Program-made: the position numbers and the translations under genes | Source of the DNA: Nitrospirillum amazonense | GTDB lineage: Bacteria; Pseudomonadota; Alphaproteobacteria; Azospirillales; Azospirillaceae | Length of the DNA: 64,000 nt | NCBI RefSeq assembly: GCF_007828035.1 | Contig: NZ_VITV01000004.1 | Coordinates: 387,559 to 451,558, forward strand | Direction: 5' to 3' | The notes under the pieces: model-generated | Database searches by the model: none | Seen by the model: only the letters and a program-made list of their open reading frames with translations | What the model was told of the DNA's origin: nothing | Part shown: piece by piece, positions 43,574 through 52,868 of the stretch | How the letters are laid out: every line of letters begins with the position of its first letter | Numbering within the stretch: position 1 is the stretch's first letter

Positions 43574-46411
43574 ATGTCCCCTGTCGCCAAAACCGCCCCG
43601 ACCCCGCTGGATGACGCCGCCTTGCCGGAGGCACTGCCCACGGCCGAGGTGCTGACCACTCGTATGGCCAACCTGGCGGATGGCAACCTGCGGCCGGACG
43701 CCCTGCGCGCCGGCATCCTGGCCCTGATGCGCCAGACGCTGGACCAGGGCCGTGCCCTCATCCGCCGCCGGCTGGAAAATGGCGGCCGGGGGGAGGTTTG
43801 CCTGCGCGAGGCCACGGCCCTGACCGACGCCATCGTCGTGTCGCTGGCCGACTTTGCCCTGCACCGCGTCTTCCCCACCGCCGGCCCGACGCGCGGTGAG
43901 CAGTTCGCCGTGGTGGCCACCGGCGGCTACGGCCGCAAGGAGATGGCGCCCTTCTCCGACGTCGACCTGTTGTTCCTGCTGCCCTACAAACGCACGCCGC
44001 GCATCGAGCAAGTGGTGGAATACGTCCTCTACCTGCTGTGGGACATGGGGCTGAAGGTCGGCCACGCGGTGCGTTCGGTGGATGAATGCGTGCGCCAGGC
44101 CCTGGCCGACATCACCATCCGCACCAGCCTGCTGGAGGCCCGCTTCCTCTACGGTGACGACAAGCTGTACGCGGAGTTTCGCAAGCGCTTCACCAAAGAG
44201 GTGGTGGCCAACACCGGTCCCGCCTTCATCGAGGCCAAGCTGGCCGAGCGCGACAGCCGCCACCTGAAGTTCTGCGACAGCCGCTATGTGCTGGAACCGA
44301 ACGTGAAAGAGGGCAAGGGCGGCCTGCGCGACCTGCAGACCCTGTTCTGGATCGCCAAGTACGTCTATCAGGTCGACAAGGTGAAGGATCTGGTGGCCAA
44401 CGGCGTGCTGCTGGCCGAGGAGGCGCAGCGCTTCGCCAAGGCGCAGAACTTCCTGTGGACCTGCCGCTGTCACCTGCACTACCTGACCGGCCGGGGCGAG
44501 GATCGCCTGACCTTCGACGTGCAGGGTGAGATGGCGCGGCGGCTGGGCTACACCGACCACGCCGGCACCAGCGACGTCGAACGCTTCATGAAGCACTATT
44601 TCCTGATGGCCAAGGACGTGGGGGATCTCACCCGCATCCTCTGCGCCACACTGGAACAGGAAAGCCAGCGGCCGCCCCGCTTCGCCTTCCTGCGGCGTCT
44701 GAAGCCCAGCGAGCTGGAAGGCTTCGTCATCGACAACGGTCGCCTCAGCATCCGCGACGAGCGACATTTCCGCGACAAGCCGGTGGACATGGTGCGCCTG
44801 TTCCGCGTGGCGCAGTGGCACAACCTGGACATCCATCCCAAGGCGTTGCGGGCGCTCGCGCGCTCCATCTCCACCCTGGGCCCCAAGGTGCGCAACGATC
44901 CGGAGGCCAACCGGCTGTTCCTGGAAATCCTGGGCTCGCGCAAGGACCCCGAGGTCACGCTGCGCCGCATGAACGAGGCCGGGGTGCTGGGCCGTTTCCT
45001 GCCGGATTTCGGCCGGGTCGTGGCGCAGATGCAATACGACATGTACCACATGTTCACCGTGGACGAGCACACGCTGTTTGCCATGGGCATCCTGCACGAC
45101 ATCGACAAAGGCAACCTGAAGGACGAGGTGCCGCTGGCCTGCGAGGTCATCCATACCCTCAGTTCCAAGCGTGCCCTGTCGGTGGCCCTGCTGCTGCACG
45201 ACGTGGCCAAGGGCCGGGGCGGCGACCATTCCATACTGGGCGCCAAGGTGGCGGAAAAGCTGTGCCCGCGCCTGGGCATGACGGAGGAGGAGACGGAGAC
45301 GGTGGCCTGGCTGGTGCGCCAGCACCTGACCATGTCCATCGTCGCCTTCAAGCGCGACCTGGATGACGAGAAGACCATCCGCGATTTCGTCGACATCGTG
45401 AAGTCGCCGGAACGCCTGAAGCTGCTGTTGGTCCTGACCGTGGCCGACATCCGCGCCGTGGGTCCCGGCCGCTGGAACAACTGGAAGGCCACGCTGCTGC
45501 GTCAGCTGTACTGGCGGGCGGAGGAAATGATGTCCGGCGGCGTCGTTGGCGCCGATGGCCGCGAGGCGCGCATCGCGAACGCGCAAGCGGCTCTGCGCGC
45601 GCAGCTGCCCGACTGGACCCCGGCCGACATCGACCATCACCTGGCCCTGGGCTATCCCAACTACTGGCTGGCCTTCGACCCGCCCACCCTGGCCCAGCAC
45701 GCCCGCCTGATCCACGACGCGGAAACCAGGCAGGCGCCGCTGACCATCGAGACCCGTTACGACCCCGGCCGCTCGGTGACCGAGGTGACGATCTACACCG
45801 CCGACCATGCCGGCCTGTTCTCCCGCCTGGCGGGGGCCATGGCGCTGGCCGGCGGCGACATCGTCGACGCCCGCATCACCACCATGACCAACGGCATGGC
45901 GCTGGATGTCTTCTCCCTGCAGGGGGCCGGGCCCAGCGGCGCCCGCTTCGACAGCGGGGAAAAGCGCACACGGCTGAAGTCTTCGGTGGAAAAGGCGCTG
46001 GCCGGCGACATCAAGCTGGCGCCGGAATTGGCCAAGCGCGCCTCGCCCCTGCCGTCGCGCACCCGCGTGTTCCGGGTGCCGCCACGCGTGCTGGTCGATA
46101 ACAAGGCCAGCGCCGGCTACACCGTCATCGAGGTCAACGGCCGTGACCGGCCGGGCCTGCTGTATGACTTGACCCGGGCCCTGACAGCGCTGAACCTGCA
46201 GATCGCCTCGGCCAAGATCTCGACCTACGGCAACGCGGCCGTCGACGTCTTCTATGTGAAGGACATCTTCGGCCTGAAGGTGGCGCACGAGGCCAAGCTG
46301 ACCCAGATCCGTAAGGAACTGCTGGCCGTGCTGGACGACCCCGATCCGGCGGCGGAACAGCCCAAGGCCAAGCCGGCTGCCCGGCGCCGCACCGCGGCGG
46401 CGGCTGAGTAA
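43574..46411 (+). CDS. glnD: [protein-PII] uridylyltransferase / uridylyl-removing enzyme
   Basis: 945 residues; senses glutamine and sets the uridylylation of PII proteins in nitrogen control. The nucleotidyltransferase motif GGYGRKEMAPFSDVDLL is near residue 116, the HD hydrolase motif LLLHDVAKGRGGDHS near 540, and two ACT domains begin at about 734 (TIYTADHAGLFSRLAGAM) and 849 (VNGRDRPGLLYDLTRAL). The ATG at 43574 is chosen because it gives the usual length. The frame extends 87 codons further upstream, but no conserved sequence is seen there. Confidence 0.95.
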   Translation: MSPVAKTAPTPLDDAALPEALPTAEVLTTRMANLADGNLRPDALRAGILALMRQTLDQGRALIRRRLENGGRGEVCLREATALTDAIVVSLADFALHRVFPTAGPTRGEQFAVVATGGYGRKEMAPFSDVDLLFLLPYKRTPRIEQVVEYVLYLLWDMGLKVGHAVRSVDECVRQALADITIRTSLLEARFLYGDDKLYAEFRKRFTKEVVANTGPAFIEAKLAERDSRHLKFCDSRYVLEPNVKEGKGGLRDLQTLFWIAKYVYQVDKVKDLVANGVLLAEEAQRFAKAQNFLWTCRCHLHYLTGRGEDRLTFDVQGEMARRLGYTDHAGTSDVERFMKHYFLMAKDVGDLTRILCATLEQESQRPPRFAFLRRLKPSELEGFVIDNGRLSIRDERHFRDKPVDMVRLFRVAQWHNLDIHPKALRALARSISTLGPKVRNDPEANRLFLEILGSRKDPEVTLRRMNEAGVLGRFLPDFGRVVAQMQYDMYHMFTVDEHTLFAMGILHDIDKGNLKDEVPLACEVIHTLSSKRALSVALLLHDVAKGRGGDHSILGAKVAEKLCPRLGMTEEETETVAWLVRQHLTMSIVAFKRDLDDEKTIRDFVDIVKSPERLKLLLVLTVADIRAVGPGRWNNWKATLLRQLYWRAEEMMSGGVVGADGREARIANAQAALRAQLPDWTPADIDHHLALGYPNYWLAFDPPTLAQHARLIHDAETRQAPLTIETRYDPGRSVTEVTIYTADHAGLFSRLAGAMALAGGDIVDARITTMTNGMALDVFSLQGAGPSGARFDSGEKRTRLKSSVEKALAGDIKLAPELAKRASPLPSRTRVFRVPPRVLVDNKASAGYTVIEVNGRDRPGLLYDLTRALTALNLQIASAKISTYGNAAVDVFYVKDIFGLKVAHEAKLTQIRKELLAVLDDPDPAAEQPKAKPAARRRTAAAAE

Positions 46412-46442
46412 GGCCCTCCAGGCGGTGTCTCTTTTTCCAATA

Positions 46443-46458
46443 GGCCCCGACCGGGGCC
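46443..46458. repeat. short GC palindrome between glnD and murJ
   Basis: GGCCCCGACCGGGGCC forms a tight hairpin 30 bases after glnD, followed by GCCGGAGCTTTT. Possibly a weak terminator. Confidence 0.35.
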
Positions 46459-46588
46459 GCCGGAGCTTTTCGGGGAGCGTCAGCGGACTGAAAGGCGAGG
46501 AAGCAAAGCCGGCGGGTGCCGCCGCCCAGTGCCTGAGGGAACATGAAAACTGGCGCCTGCGCCTGTTTTCGGATAATGCGCCAGCACC

Positions 46589-48145
46589 ATGAGCTTCGCG
46601 CGCGCTACCGCCACCGTCGGCGGCCTCACCCTCATCTCCCGCGTCGGCGGGTTCATCCGTGACCTGCTGACCGCCTGGGTGCTCGGCGCGGGGGTGTCGG
46701 CCGACATCTTCATCGTGGCGCAGCGCCTGCCCAACTACTTCCGTTCCATGTTCGCGGAGGGGGCCTTCACGGTGTCCTTCGTGCCCATGTACTCGGCCGA
46801 CCTCAAGGCGCGGGGGCGGGGGCCGGCGGACCGGTTCGCCGACCAGGCGCTGTCCTTCATGGTGCTGGTGCTGCTGCCCATCACAGCATTGGTGATGATG
46901 GCCATGCCCTGGGTGATGCTGGGCTTGGCCAGTGGCTACGCCGACCAGCCGCAGCACTTTTCTCGCTTGGTGGAGCTGGGGCGCATCACCTTCCCCTACC
47001 TGATGTTCATCTCCATCACCGCCCTGCAGACCGGCGTGCTGAACGCCCTGGGCCGGTTCGCGCCAGGGGCGGCGGCGCCTATCGCCTTCAACATCTGCAT
47101 GATCGCGGCCCTGGGCTGCACCGTCTGGCTGCATCTGGAGGCCAACCTGGGCCAGGCCTGGGGCCTCACCATTTCCGGCATGGTGCAGATGATCTGGCTG
47201 GCGGTGTCCTGCCATCGGGCGGGGGTGGCGCTGCGCATCACCTGGCCGCGCCTGACGCCGGACCTGAAGCGCCTGTTCCGCCAGATGGTGCCGGGCGCCA
47301 TCAGCGCCAGCGTCATCCAGATCAACCTGATCATCGGCACGCACGTCGCCTCGCTGCTGCCCTCGGGTTCGATCTCCTACCTTTATTATGCCGACCGCCT
47401 GAACCAGCTGCCGCTGGGCGTCATCGGCATCGCCATCGGCACCGCCCTGTTGCCCACCCTGTCCCGGCATGTCCAGGGCGGGGAGCGGGACGCCATCGAC
47501 CACCATGTCAGCCGGGGCATCGAGTTCGGCCTGTTACTGGCCCTGCCGGCGGCCTTCGCCCTGGGTCTGGTGCCGGAGCCCATCTATAAGGCGCTGTTCC
47601 ATGGCGGCCGCTTCGGCCTGGCGGAGGCGCACCAGACCGCTCTGGCGCTGGCCGTCTACGCCCCCGGCATCCCGGCCTATGTCGCGTCCAAGGTGCTGAC
47701 GGCCATTTATTTCGCCCACCAGGACACGCGCACCCCCATGCGCATCGCCATCGCCACCCTGGTGGGCAACATGGTCCTGGCCACGGTGCTGGCGCTGTAC
47801 ACGCCACTGGCCCATGTCGGCATCGCGCTCGCCAGCACCATTACTGCCTGGGGCAACATCAGCCTGCTGGCCCTGTCGCTGGCCCGGCGTGGCTGGCTGC
47901 GGCTGGACCGCCAGCTGCTGACCCGGGCGCCGCGCATCCTGGCGGCCAGCCTGGTCATGGCGGGCTGCCTGATCCCCCTGGCGACGGTGCTGGATCCGTA
48001 TTTCGTGGACAGCGTCTGGGTGCGCGTGCCGGCGCTGGCGGCGCTGGTGACGGCGGGCCTCGTGGTCTACGGCATCGCCGTGGTGGCCCTGCGCGGCGTC
48101 GTCATTTCCGACTTCCTGGCGCGCCTGCGGCGTAGACGGAAGTAA
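46589..48145 (+). CDS. murJ: lipid II flippase MurJ
   Basis: 518 residues, about 14 hydrophobic segments. It carries lipid II across the inner membrane in peptidoglycan synthesis. MSFARATATVGGLTLISRVGGFIRDLLTAWVLG is the canonical N-terminus with the charged motif of TM1, and NYFRSMFAEGAFTVSFVPMYS and YYADRLNQLPLGVIGIAIGTALLPTLSRH are highly conserved. It starts 178 bases after glnD and is followed by trpS, an order common in alphaproteobacteria. Confidence 0.97.
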   Translation: MSFARATATVGGLTLISRVGGFIRDLLTAWVLGAGVSADIFIVAQRLPNYFRSMFAEGAFTVSFVPMYSADLKARGRGPADRFADQALSFMVLVLLPITALVMMAMPWVMLGLASGYADQPQHFSRLVELGRITFPYLMFISITALQTGVLNALGRFAPGAAAPIAFNICMIAALGCTVWLHLEANLGQAWGLTISGMVQMIWLAVSCHRAGVALRITWPRLTPDLKRLFRQMVPGAISASVIQINLIIGTHVASLLPSGSISYLYYADRLNQLPLGVIGIAIGTALLPTLSRHVQGGERDAIDHHVSRGIEFGLLLALPAAFALGLVPEPIYKALFHGGRFGLAEAHQTALALAVYAPGIPAYVASKVLTAIYFAHQDTRTPMRIAIATLVGNMVLATVLALYTPLAHVGIALASTITAWGNISLLALSLARRGWLRLDRQLLTRAPRILAASLVMAGCLIPLATVLDPYFVDSVWVRVPALAALVTAGLVVYGIAVVALRGVVISDFLARLRRRRK

Positions 48146-48259
48146 GGGGGCGGAAGTGAGGGAGCGGAAGTGAGGGGTCCGCCCGGCCCGGCTTGACCGC
48201 CAGGGGGCCGGGGCCCTACTTTCGCCATCCGGTTTTATCTTCCTGCCAAGGCCATATCC

Positions 48260-49258
48260 ATGAACCGCATCTTCTCCGGCATGCAGCCGACCCGCCTGCT
48301 CCATCTCGGCAATTACCTGGGCGCGCTGCGGAACTGGGTGGCCTTGCAGGACCAGTATGAATGCATCTTCTGTGTCGTGGATTTGCACGCCCTGACGCTG
48401 CCGCAGGACGCGCCGACGCTGACGAAGAACATCCGCGCCGTGGCCGCCGCCTACATCGCCGCCGGCATCGATCCCGACCGTAATCTGATCTACAACCAAT
48501 CGGCCGTGTCGGGCCATTCCGAATTGGCCTGGATCTTCTCCTGCCACACCCCCATGGGCTGGCTGAACCGCATGACCCAGTTCAAGGAGAAGGCGGGCAA
48601 GCAGAAGGACATGGCGGCCCTGGGCCTTTACGCCTATCCCGTGCTGATGGCCGCCGACATCCTGCTGTACAAGGCGACCCACGTGCCGGTGGGCGAGGAC
48701 CAGAAGCAGCACCTGGAACTGGCCCGCGACATCGCCGGCGCTTTCAACCGCTTCTATGAGAAGGACGTGTTCCCCCTGCCGGAACCGCAAATCCTGGGTG
48801 AGGCGACCCGGGTGATGAGCCTGCGCGACGGCACCAAGAAGATGAGCAAGTCGGACGAGTCCGATTACAGCCGCATCAACCTGACGGACGACGCCGACGC
48901 CATCGCCCTGAAGATCCGCAAGGCCAAGACCGATCCGGAGCCGCTGCCGGCCACGCTGGAGGAATTGGCCAAGCGGGCCGAGGCCGACAACCTGGTCACC
49001 ATCTACGCGGCGCTGGAGAACATCTCCAAGCAGGACGCCCTGTCCCGCCACGCCGGTGCCACCTTCTCCGCCTTCAAGGCCGATCTGTGCGACCTGGCGG
49101 TGGCCAAGCTGTCACCCATCACGACCAAGATGAACGAGCTGCTGGCCGACCCGGCCGAGCTGGATCGGATCCTGCGCAAGGGGGCCGACAAGGCCAACGA
49201 GATCGCGGCCCGGACCATGGCAGAAGTGAAGGACATCGTGGGATTGCTGCGGCCCTAA
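48260..49258 (+). CDS. trpS: tryptophanyl-tRNA synthetase
   Basis: 332 residues, class Ic synthetase charging tRNA-Trp. It starts [21 protein letters not shown] (HIGH-like HLGN near 15-18) and carries KMSKS at about 193-197 ([15 protein letters not shown]). [19 protein letters not shown] is the substrate region. Terminated by a strong hairpin. Confidence 0.98.
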   Translation: MNRIFSGMQPTRLLHLGNYLGALRNWVALQDQYECIFCVVDLHALTLPQDAPTLTKNIRAVAAAYIAAGIDPDRNLIYNQSAVSGHSELAWIFSCHTPMGWLNRMTQFKEKAGKQKDMAALGLYAYPVLMAADILLYKATHVPVGEDQKQHLELARDIAGAFNRFYEKDVFPLPEPQILGEATRVMSLRDGTKKMSKSDESDYSRINLTDDADAIALKIRKAKTDPEPLPATLEELAKRAEADNLVTIYAALENISKQDALSRHAGATFSAFKADLCDLAVAKLSPITTKMNELLADPAELDRILRKGADKANEIAARTMAEVKDIVGLLRP

Positions 49259-49289
49259 GCCGCGCAGAGGTTCCGGTGCTTTGAGATCA

Positions 49290-49323
49290 ACGGCATGGGG
49301 CCCGTTCCCCCGTGCCGTTTTTC
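49290..49323 (+). terminator. rho-independent terminator after trpS
   Basis: ACGGCATGGGG (49290-49300), loop CCCGTT, CCCCCGTGCCGT (49307-49318) with one bulge and one wobble, then TTTTCTTT. Confidence 0.85.
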
Positions 49324-49407
49324 TTTGGGCGCGGCGGCAAGGCCCATGGCCCGCGTGCCGCCGCTCGGGTAGAGTTGGACCCGTGGCCGGCACGCCTTAA
49401 GGGTCCC

Positions 49408-50331
49408 ATGCAAATCTATCTGCCGATCGCCGAGATGTCGGTCAACGTCTTCTGGGTCCTGGGCTTGGGGGCCATGGTCGGCTTCCTGTCGGGCCTGTTC
49501 GGCGTGGGCGGCGGCTTCCTCATGACGCCGCTCTTGATCTTCATCGGCGTGCCGCCGGCGGTGGCGGTGGGCACCCAGGCCAACCAGCTGGTGGGGGCCG
49601 GCGTCTCCGGCGTCATGTACCATTGGCGCAAGCGCAACGTGGATGTGAAGCTGGGCCTGGTGATGCAGGCCGGCGGCATCGTCGGCACCGTGCTGGGCGT
49701 CATGCTGTTCGGCATGCTGCAGCGGCTGGGCCATATCGACCTCGTCATCTCCCTGTCCTACGTCATCTTCCTGGGCGGCATCAGCGGGCTGATGCTGATG
49801 GAAAGCGTGCGCGCCCTGTTCCGTGGCCGGCGCAAGGGGGCGACGCGGGGCAAGCTGCACCACCATACCTGGCTGCACGGCCTGCCGTTCAAGATGCGCT
49901 TCCCCCGCTCGCGCCTGTACATCAGCGTGCTGCTGCCGGTGGGCATCGGCTTCATCGGGGGCGTGCTGGTGGCCATCATGGGCATCGGCGGCGGCTTCCT
50001 GCTGGTGCCTGCCATGATCTACATCCTGGGCATGCCCACCACCCTGGTGGCCGGTACCTCGCTATTGCAGATCATCCTGACCACGGGCGTGGCGGCCGTG
50101 CTGCAGGCCGCCACCAACCACACGGTCGACATCCTGCTGGCCATGATGCTGCTGATCGGCGGCGTGCTGGGGGCCCAGCTGGGCTCGCGCGCCAGCGGCT
50201 ATCTCAAGGGTGAACAGGCCCGCGCCCTGCTGGCCCTGACCGTGCTGGGGGTGGCCGTCAAGCTGGCGGTGGACCTGGTGCTGACGCCGGACGACCTCTA
50301 TTCCATCACCACCACGGCGGGCCCGAAATGA
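49408..50331 (+). CDS. TauE/SafE family sulfite/organosulfonate exporter-like permease
   Basis: 307 residues, about eight membrane helices in two related halves: FWVLGLGAMVGFLSGLFGVGGGFLMTPLLIF and later VGIGFIGGVLVAIMGIGGGFLLVPAMIYILG both carry the GVGGGFL/GIGGGFL signature. Members export sulfite, sulfoacetate or related anions; the substrate is unknown here. The ATG at 49408 gives a proper first helix; the longer frame upstream is a shadow. It overlaps the TIGR02186 gene by ATGA. Confidence 0.92.
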   Translation: MQIYLPIAEMSVNVFWVLGLGAMVGFLSGLFGVGGGFLMTPLLIFIGVPPAVAVGTQANQLVGAGVSGVMYHWRKRNVDVKLGLVMQAGGIVGTVLGVMLFGMLQRLGHIDLVISLSYVIFLGGISGLMLMESVRALFRGRRKGATRGKLHHHTWLHGLPFKMRFPRSRLYISVLLPVGIGFIGGVLVAIMGIGGGFLLVPAMIYILGMPTTLVAGTSLLQIILTTGVAAVLQAATNHTVDILLAMMLLIGGVLGAQLGSRASGYLKGEQARALLALTVLGVAVKLAVDLVLTPDDLYSITTTAGPK

Positions 50332-51074
50332 GGGCGCGGCGCTGGGGCGGGGCGATGGCCGTGCTGGCGTTGCTGGCAATTTGGACCCCGGTGCGGGCCC
50401 AGACCCTGGTGGCCGACCTGTCCAGCCACTTGATCGCCATCACCACCGGCTTCACCGGCACCGACGTTGTGCTGTTCGGCGCCATCGACCAGCCGGGCGA
50501 TGTCGCCGTGGTGATCGAGGGGCCGGAAACCTCGCAGACCGTGCGGCGCAAGGACCGCATGGCCGGCATCTGGATCAATAATGAGACCCTGAAATTCTCC
50601 CATGTCCCCGGCTTCTACGGCGTCGCCAGCAACAAGCCGCTGGATGCGTTGCTGCCGCCGGCGGTTGCCCAGCGCCACGAAATCGGGCTTGATCATGTGC
50701 GCATGCTGCCGCGCGCCGATGTCGACGCGGCCACGGTGGCGGAATTCCGCGCCGCCCTGATCCGCAACAAGCAGCGCGAGGGGCTGTACGGCACCGAGGT
50801 GGGGGAGGTGGTCTTCCTGGGCCAGCGCCTGTTCCGCACCTCGATCAGCTTTCCGGCCAACGTGCCGATCGGGTTGTACACCGTCAGCGTCTACCTCATC
50901 CGCAACCAGGACGTGGTGGGGGCTCAGACCACGCCGCTGGCCGTCAGCAAGATCGGCTTCTCCGCCGACATCTTCGACTTCGCTCAGCACAACGGCCTGG
51001 CCTATGGCCTGCTGGGCGTGCTGTTGGCGGTGGGCGCCGGCTGGCTGGCCGGCAGCGTCTTCCGCAAGGGCTGA
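50328..51074 (+). CDS. TIGR02186 family exported, membrane-anchored protein
   Basis: 248 residues. A signal peptide (GAMAVLALLAIWTPVRAQ, cleavage near 24) leads into a periplasmic beta-rich domain (LVADLSSHLIAITTGFTGTDVVLFGAI, GIWINNETLKFSHVPGFYGVASNKPL), ending in one transmembrane helix (LAYGLLGVLLAVGAGWLAGSVF). This matches the alphaproteobacterial TIGR02186 family, commonly paired with a TauE/SafE permease, as here with overlapping frames. It probably forms the periplasmic part of that transporter. Confidence 0.9.
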   Translation: MRARRWGGAMAVLALLAIWTPVRAQTLVADLSSHLIAITTGFTGTDVVLFGAIDQPGDVAVVIEGPETSQTVRRKDRMAGIWINNETLKFSHVPGFYGVASNKPLDALLPPAVAQRHEIGLDHVRMLPRADVDAATVAEFRAALIRNKQREGLYGTEVGEVVFLGQRLFRTSISFPANVPIGLYTVSVYLIRNQDVVGAQTTPLAVSKIGFSADIFDFAQHNGLAYGLLGVLLAVGAGWLAGSVFRKG

Positions 51075-51116
51075 GGCCCATTCTTTCAACCGTTGAGCAG
51101 AGGGGTGCCGCGTCCC

Positions 51117-51629
51117 ATGTCCACCGAAGATCCCACCTCCGCGCCTAGCGCCGCTCCCGCCGCCTGCCAGACCCGCATCTTCCTGGTGGTGGTGGACGAA
51201 ACGGAAGAAATGACCGTCGCCCTGCACTACGCCGCCCGGCGGGCCCGCAGCACTGGCGGCCGCGTGGCCCTGATGCACTGCATCGAGCCGGGCGACTTCC
51301 AGCACTGGGCCGCGGTGGAGGACCTGATGCGCCAGGAACGGCGGGAGGAGGCGGAGCAGCTGCTGCAGCGCTTGGCCCGCGACGTGGTGGACATCTGCGG
51401 CTCCCCCCCGGCGATCTATCTGCGCGAGGGCGACACCCGCGACGAGCTGCTGGCCCTGATCGCGGAGGAACCCACCATCTCCATCCTGGTGCTGGCTGCC
51501 GGCACCGGCACCGCCGGGCCCGGCCCCCTCATCACCTATATCGTGGGCAAGATGTCCGGCACGCTGCGCATCCCCATCACCATCGTTCCCGGCTCGCTGA
51601 ATGACCTGCAGCTGGATTTGATCACCTGA
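51117..51629 (+). CDS. universal stress protein (UspA) domain protein
   Basis: 170 residues, with a Pro/Ala-rich lead of about 20 residues, then RIFLVVVDETEEMTVALHYAARRARSTGGRVALMHCIEP and a C-terminal ISILVLAAGTGTAGPGPLITYIVGKMSG. The final segment corresponds to the ATP loop, but the classic G-x2-G-x9-G(S/T) is imperfect (GTGTAGPGPLITYIVGKMSG), so ATP binding is uncertain. It follows the TIGR02186 gene by 42 bases and is likely in the same transcript. Confidence 0.88.
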   Translation: MSTEDPTSAPSAAPAACQTRIFLVVVDETEEMTVALHYAARRARSTGGRVALMHCIEPGDFQHWAAVEDLMRQERREEAEQLLQRLARDVVDICGSPPAIYLREGDTRDELLALIAEEPTISILVLAAGTGTAGPGPLITYIVGKMSGTLRIPITIVPGSLNDLQLDLIT

Positions 51630-52001
51630 GGCGCGGCCGATATTCTTGCGTTTGCGATATGGGCGGGCGGCCTGTTTTAAAACTGTGACCAGGATTTTTA
51701 AAAGCGGTGATGGCGGTCATTCCGCTTTTGAAAATCCGATCTTTTAAAATCCGCCGGCGCTCGCAATCGCGGGCGCGGCCTCGCGTCGCCAGGGGCACTA
51801 ATTCCGGCCATTTCCGAGGGTTTTCGCGGCTTGTTTTGCGGCCGTGCCAGTCCCGGCGCGGGGTCGCGCAGACCGGGTCTGTGACGGGACGCCTTGATAT
51901 TGGCGGACAGTCGCCCCATTTTGGCTAAAATGCTGGTGCACATACGGCGCGCTGCCGTATTTTAAATCCGCATTTCCGTGTTGTCTTTCAAGGTTTTCCG
52001 A
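51630..52001. other. AT-richer intergenic stretch with nested hairpins before nfu
   Basis: 372 bases, clearly AT-richer at both ends than the genes around it. It holds four TTTTAAA-type motifs (51674, 51696, 51741, about 51958) and the hairpin listed separately. No credible gene is seen. A small RNA or a complex leader or promoter is possible. Confidence 0.5.
51692..51750. repeat. 16-bp near-perfect inverted repeat plus third copy
   Basis: GGATTTTTAAAAGCGG (51692-51707) is mirrored by CCGCTTTTGAAAATCC (51722-51737), 15 of 16 paired, loop 14 bases. A third related arm CTTTTAAAATCCGCC begins at 51741, and ATTTTAAATCCGC recurs near 51957. It may terminate the usp transcript or act as a switch between alternative hairpins. 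Confidence 0.7.
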
Positions 52002-52556
52002 ATGTTCATCCAGACCGAGGACACCCCCAATCCGGCCACCCTGAAGTTCATTCCGGGCCGGGAGGTGTTGGCGCGGGGAACGGCCGATTTCGCCGACCGG
52101 ACGGCCGCCGACCGCTCTCCGCTGGCGCAAGCGCTGTTCGATGTCGACGGCGTGGAACGGGTCTTCCTGGGCGGTGATTTCGTCACCGTCACCAAGGGTG
52201 GGAGCCAGGATTGGTTCACGCTGAAGCCCCAGATCCTGGGCCGGATCATGGAACATTTCGCCGCCGAACGCCCCGTCCTGCTGGACGAAGCGGAAGACGG
52301 CCACAGCGAAGGCGAAGAAGAAGATTCCGAGATCATCACCCAGATCAAGGAATTGCTGGACACCCGCGTGCGTCCGGCCGTGGCGCAGGATGGTGGCGAC
52401 ATCACTTTCCACGGTTTCGACAAGGGCGTGGTCTACCTGACCATGAAGGGTTCGTGCGCGGGTTGCCCCAGCTCGACCGCGACATTGAAGGCCGGCATCG
52501 AAAACATGCTGCGTTACTACATTCCTGAGGTTGTCGAAGTGCGCGCTGCCCGCTAG
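52002..52556 (+). CDS. Nfu-type iron-sulfur cluster scaffold/carrier protein
   Basis: 184 residues. An N-terminal Nfu domain (MFIQTEDTPNPATLKFIPGREVL, with VFLGGDFVTVTK) is joined by an acidic linker (EDGHSEGEEEDSE) to a C-terminal NifU domain holding the cluster-binding pair MKGSCAGCPSSTATLK. It passes [4Fe-4S] clusters to client proteins such as radical-SAM enzymes; MiaB in this window is a possible client. The ATG at 52002 is the known N-terminus of the family. Confidence 0.95.
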   Translation: MFIQTEDTPNPATLKFIPGREVLARGTADFADRTAADRSPLAQALFDVDGVERVFLGGDFVTVTKGGSQDWFTLKPQILGRIMEHFAAERPVLLDEAEDGHSEGEEEDSEIITQIKELLDTRVRPAVAQDGGDITFHGFDKGVVYLTMKGSCAGCPSSTATLKAGIENMLRYYIPEVVEVRAAR

Positions 52557-52868
52557 TATGCGCGCCGCCCACCCCCCGGATCGGAACGGGGAGGATGTTT
52601 GGTGGGCGGCACCTGATGGGATTTGGGACCGACAGAGACGCGTCCCCCCGACGGTGTAAGTTGCCGTGCAGCCATGCCGGCCTGGAGAATGGCCCACATA
52701 GTGGCGGGCCCATTGGGTATGGCTGAACGGATTATCCCGGATTTGATTTCCGGCAGCACAAACGTCCCATGGACGCGTACCCCGATCGCCCTATGTCCCT
52801 GAGCTGTGGACGCGATCGATGGGGCGGGCGTCTGGACGTTCCTCGGTAACTGTTCGGAGCATTCATTA
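52557..52868. other. gene-free stretch between nfu and the glucosaminidase gene
   Basis: 312 bases. CCGCCCACC (52566-52574) and GGTGGGCGG (52600-52608) form a 9-bp hairpin right after nfu, which may end its transcript. Nothing else was recognised; the promoter of the next gene must lie here. Confidence 0.5.

Noticed and set aside
43556-47506. 1316-codon open frame on the minus strand across glnD and murJ
   Set aside because: It is the complement of two well-supported genes; its product is Gly/His/Gln-rich with no family pattern, as expected of a shadow in GC-rich DNA.
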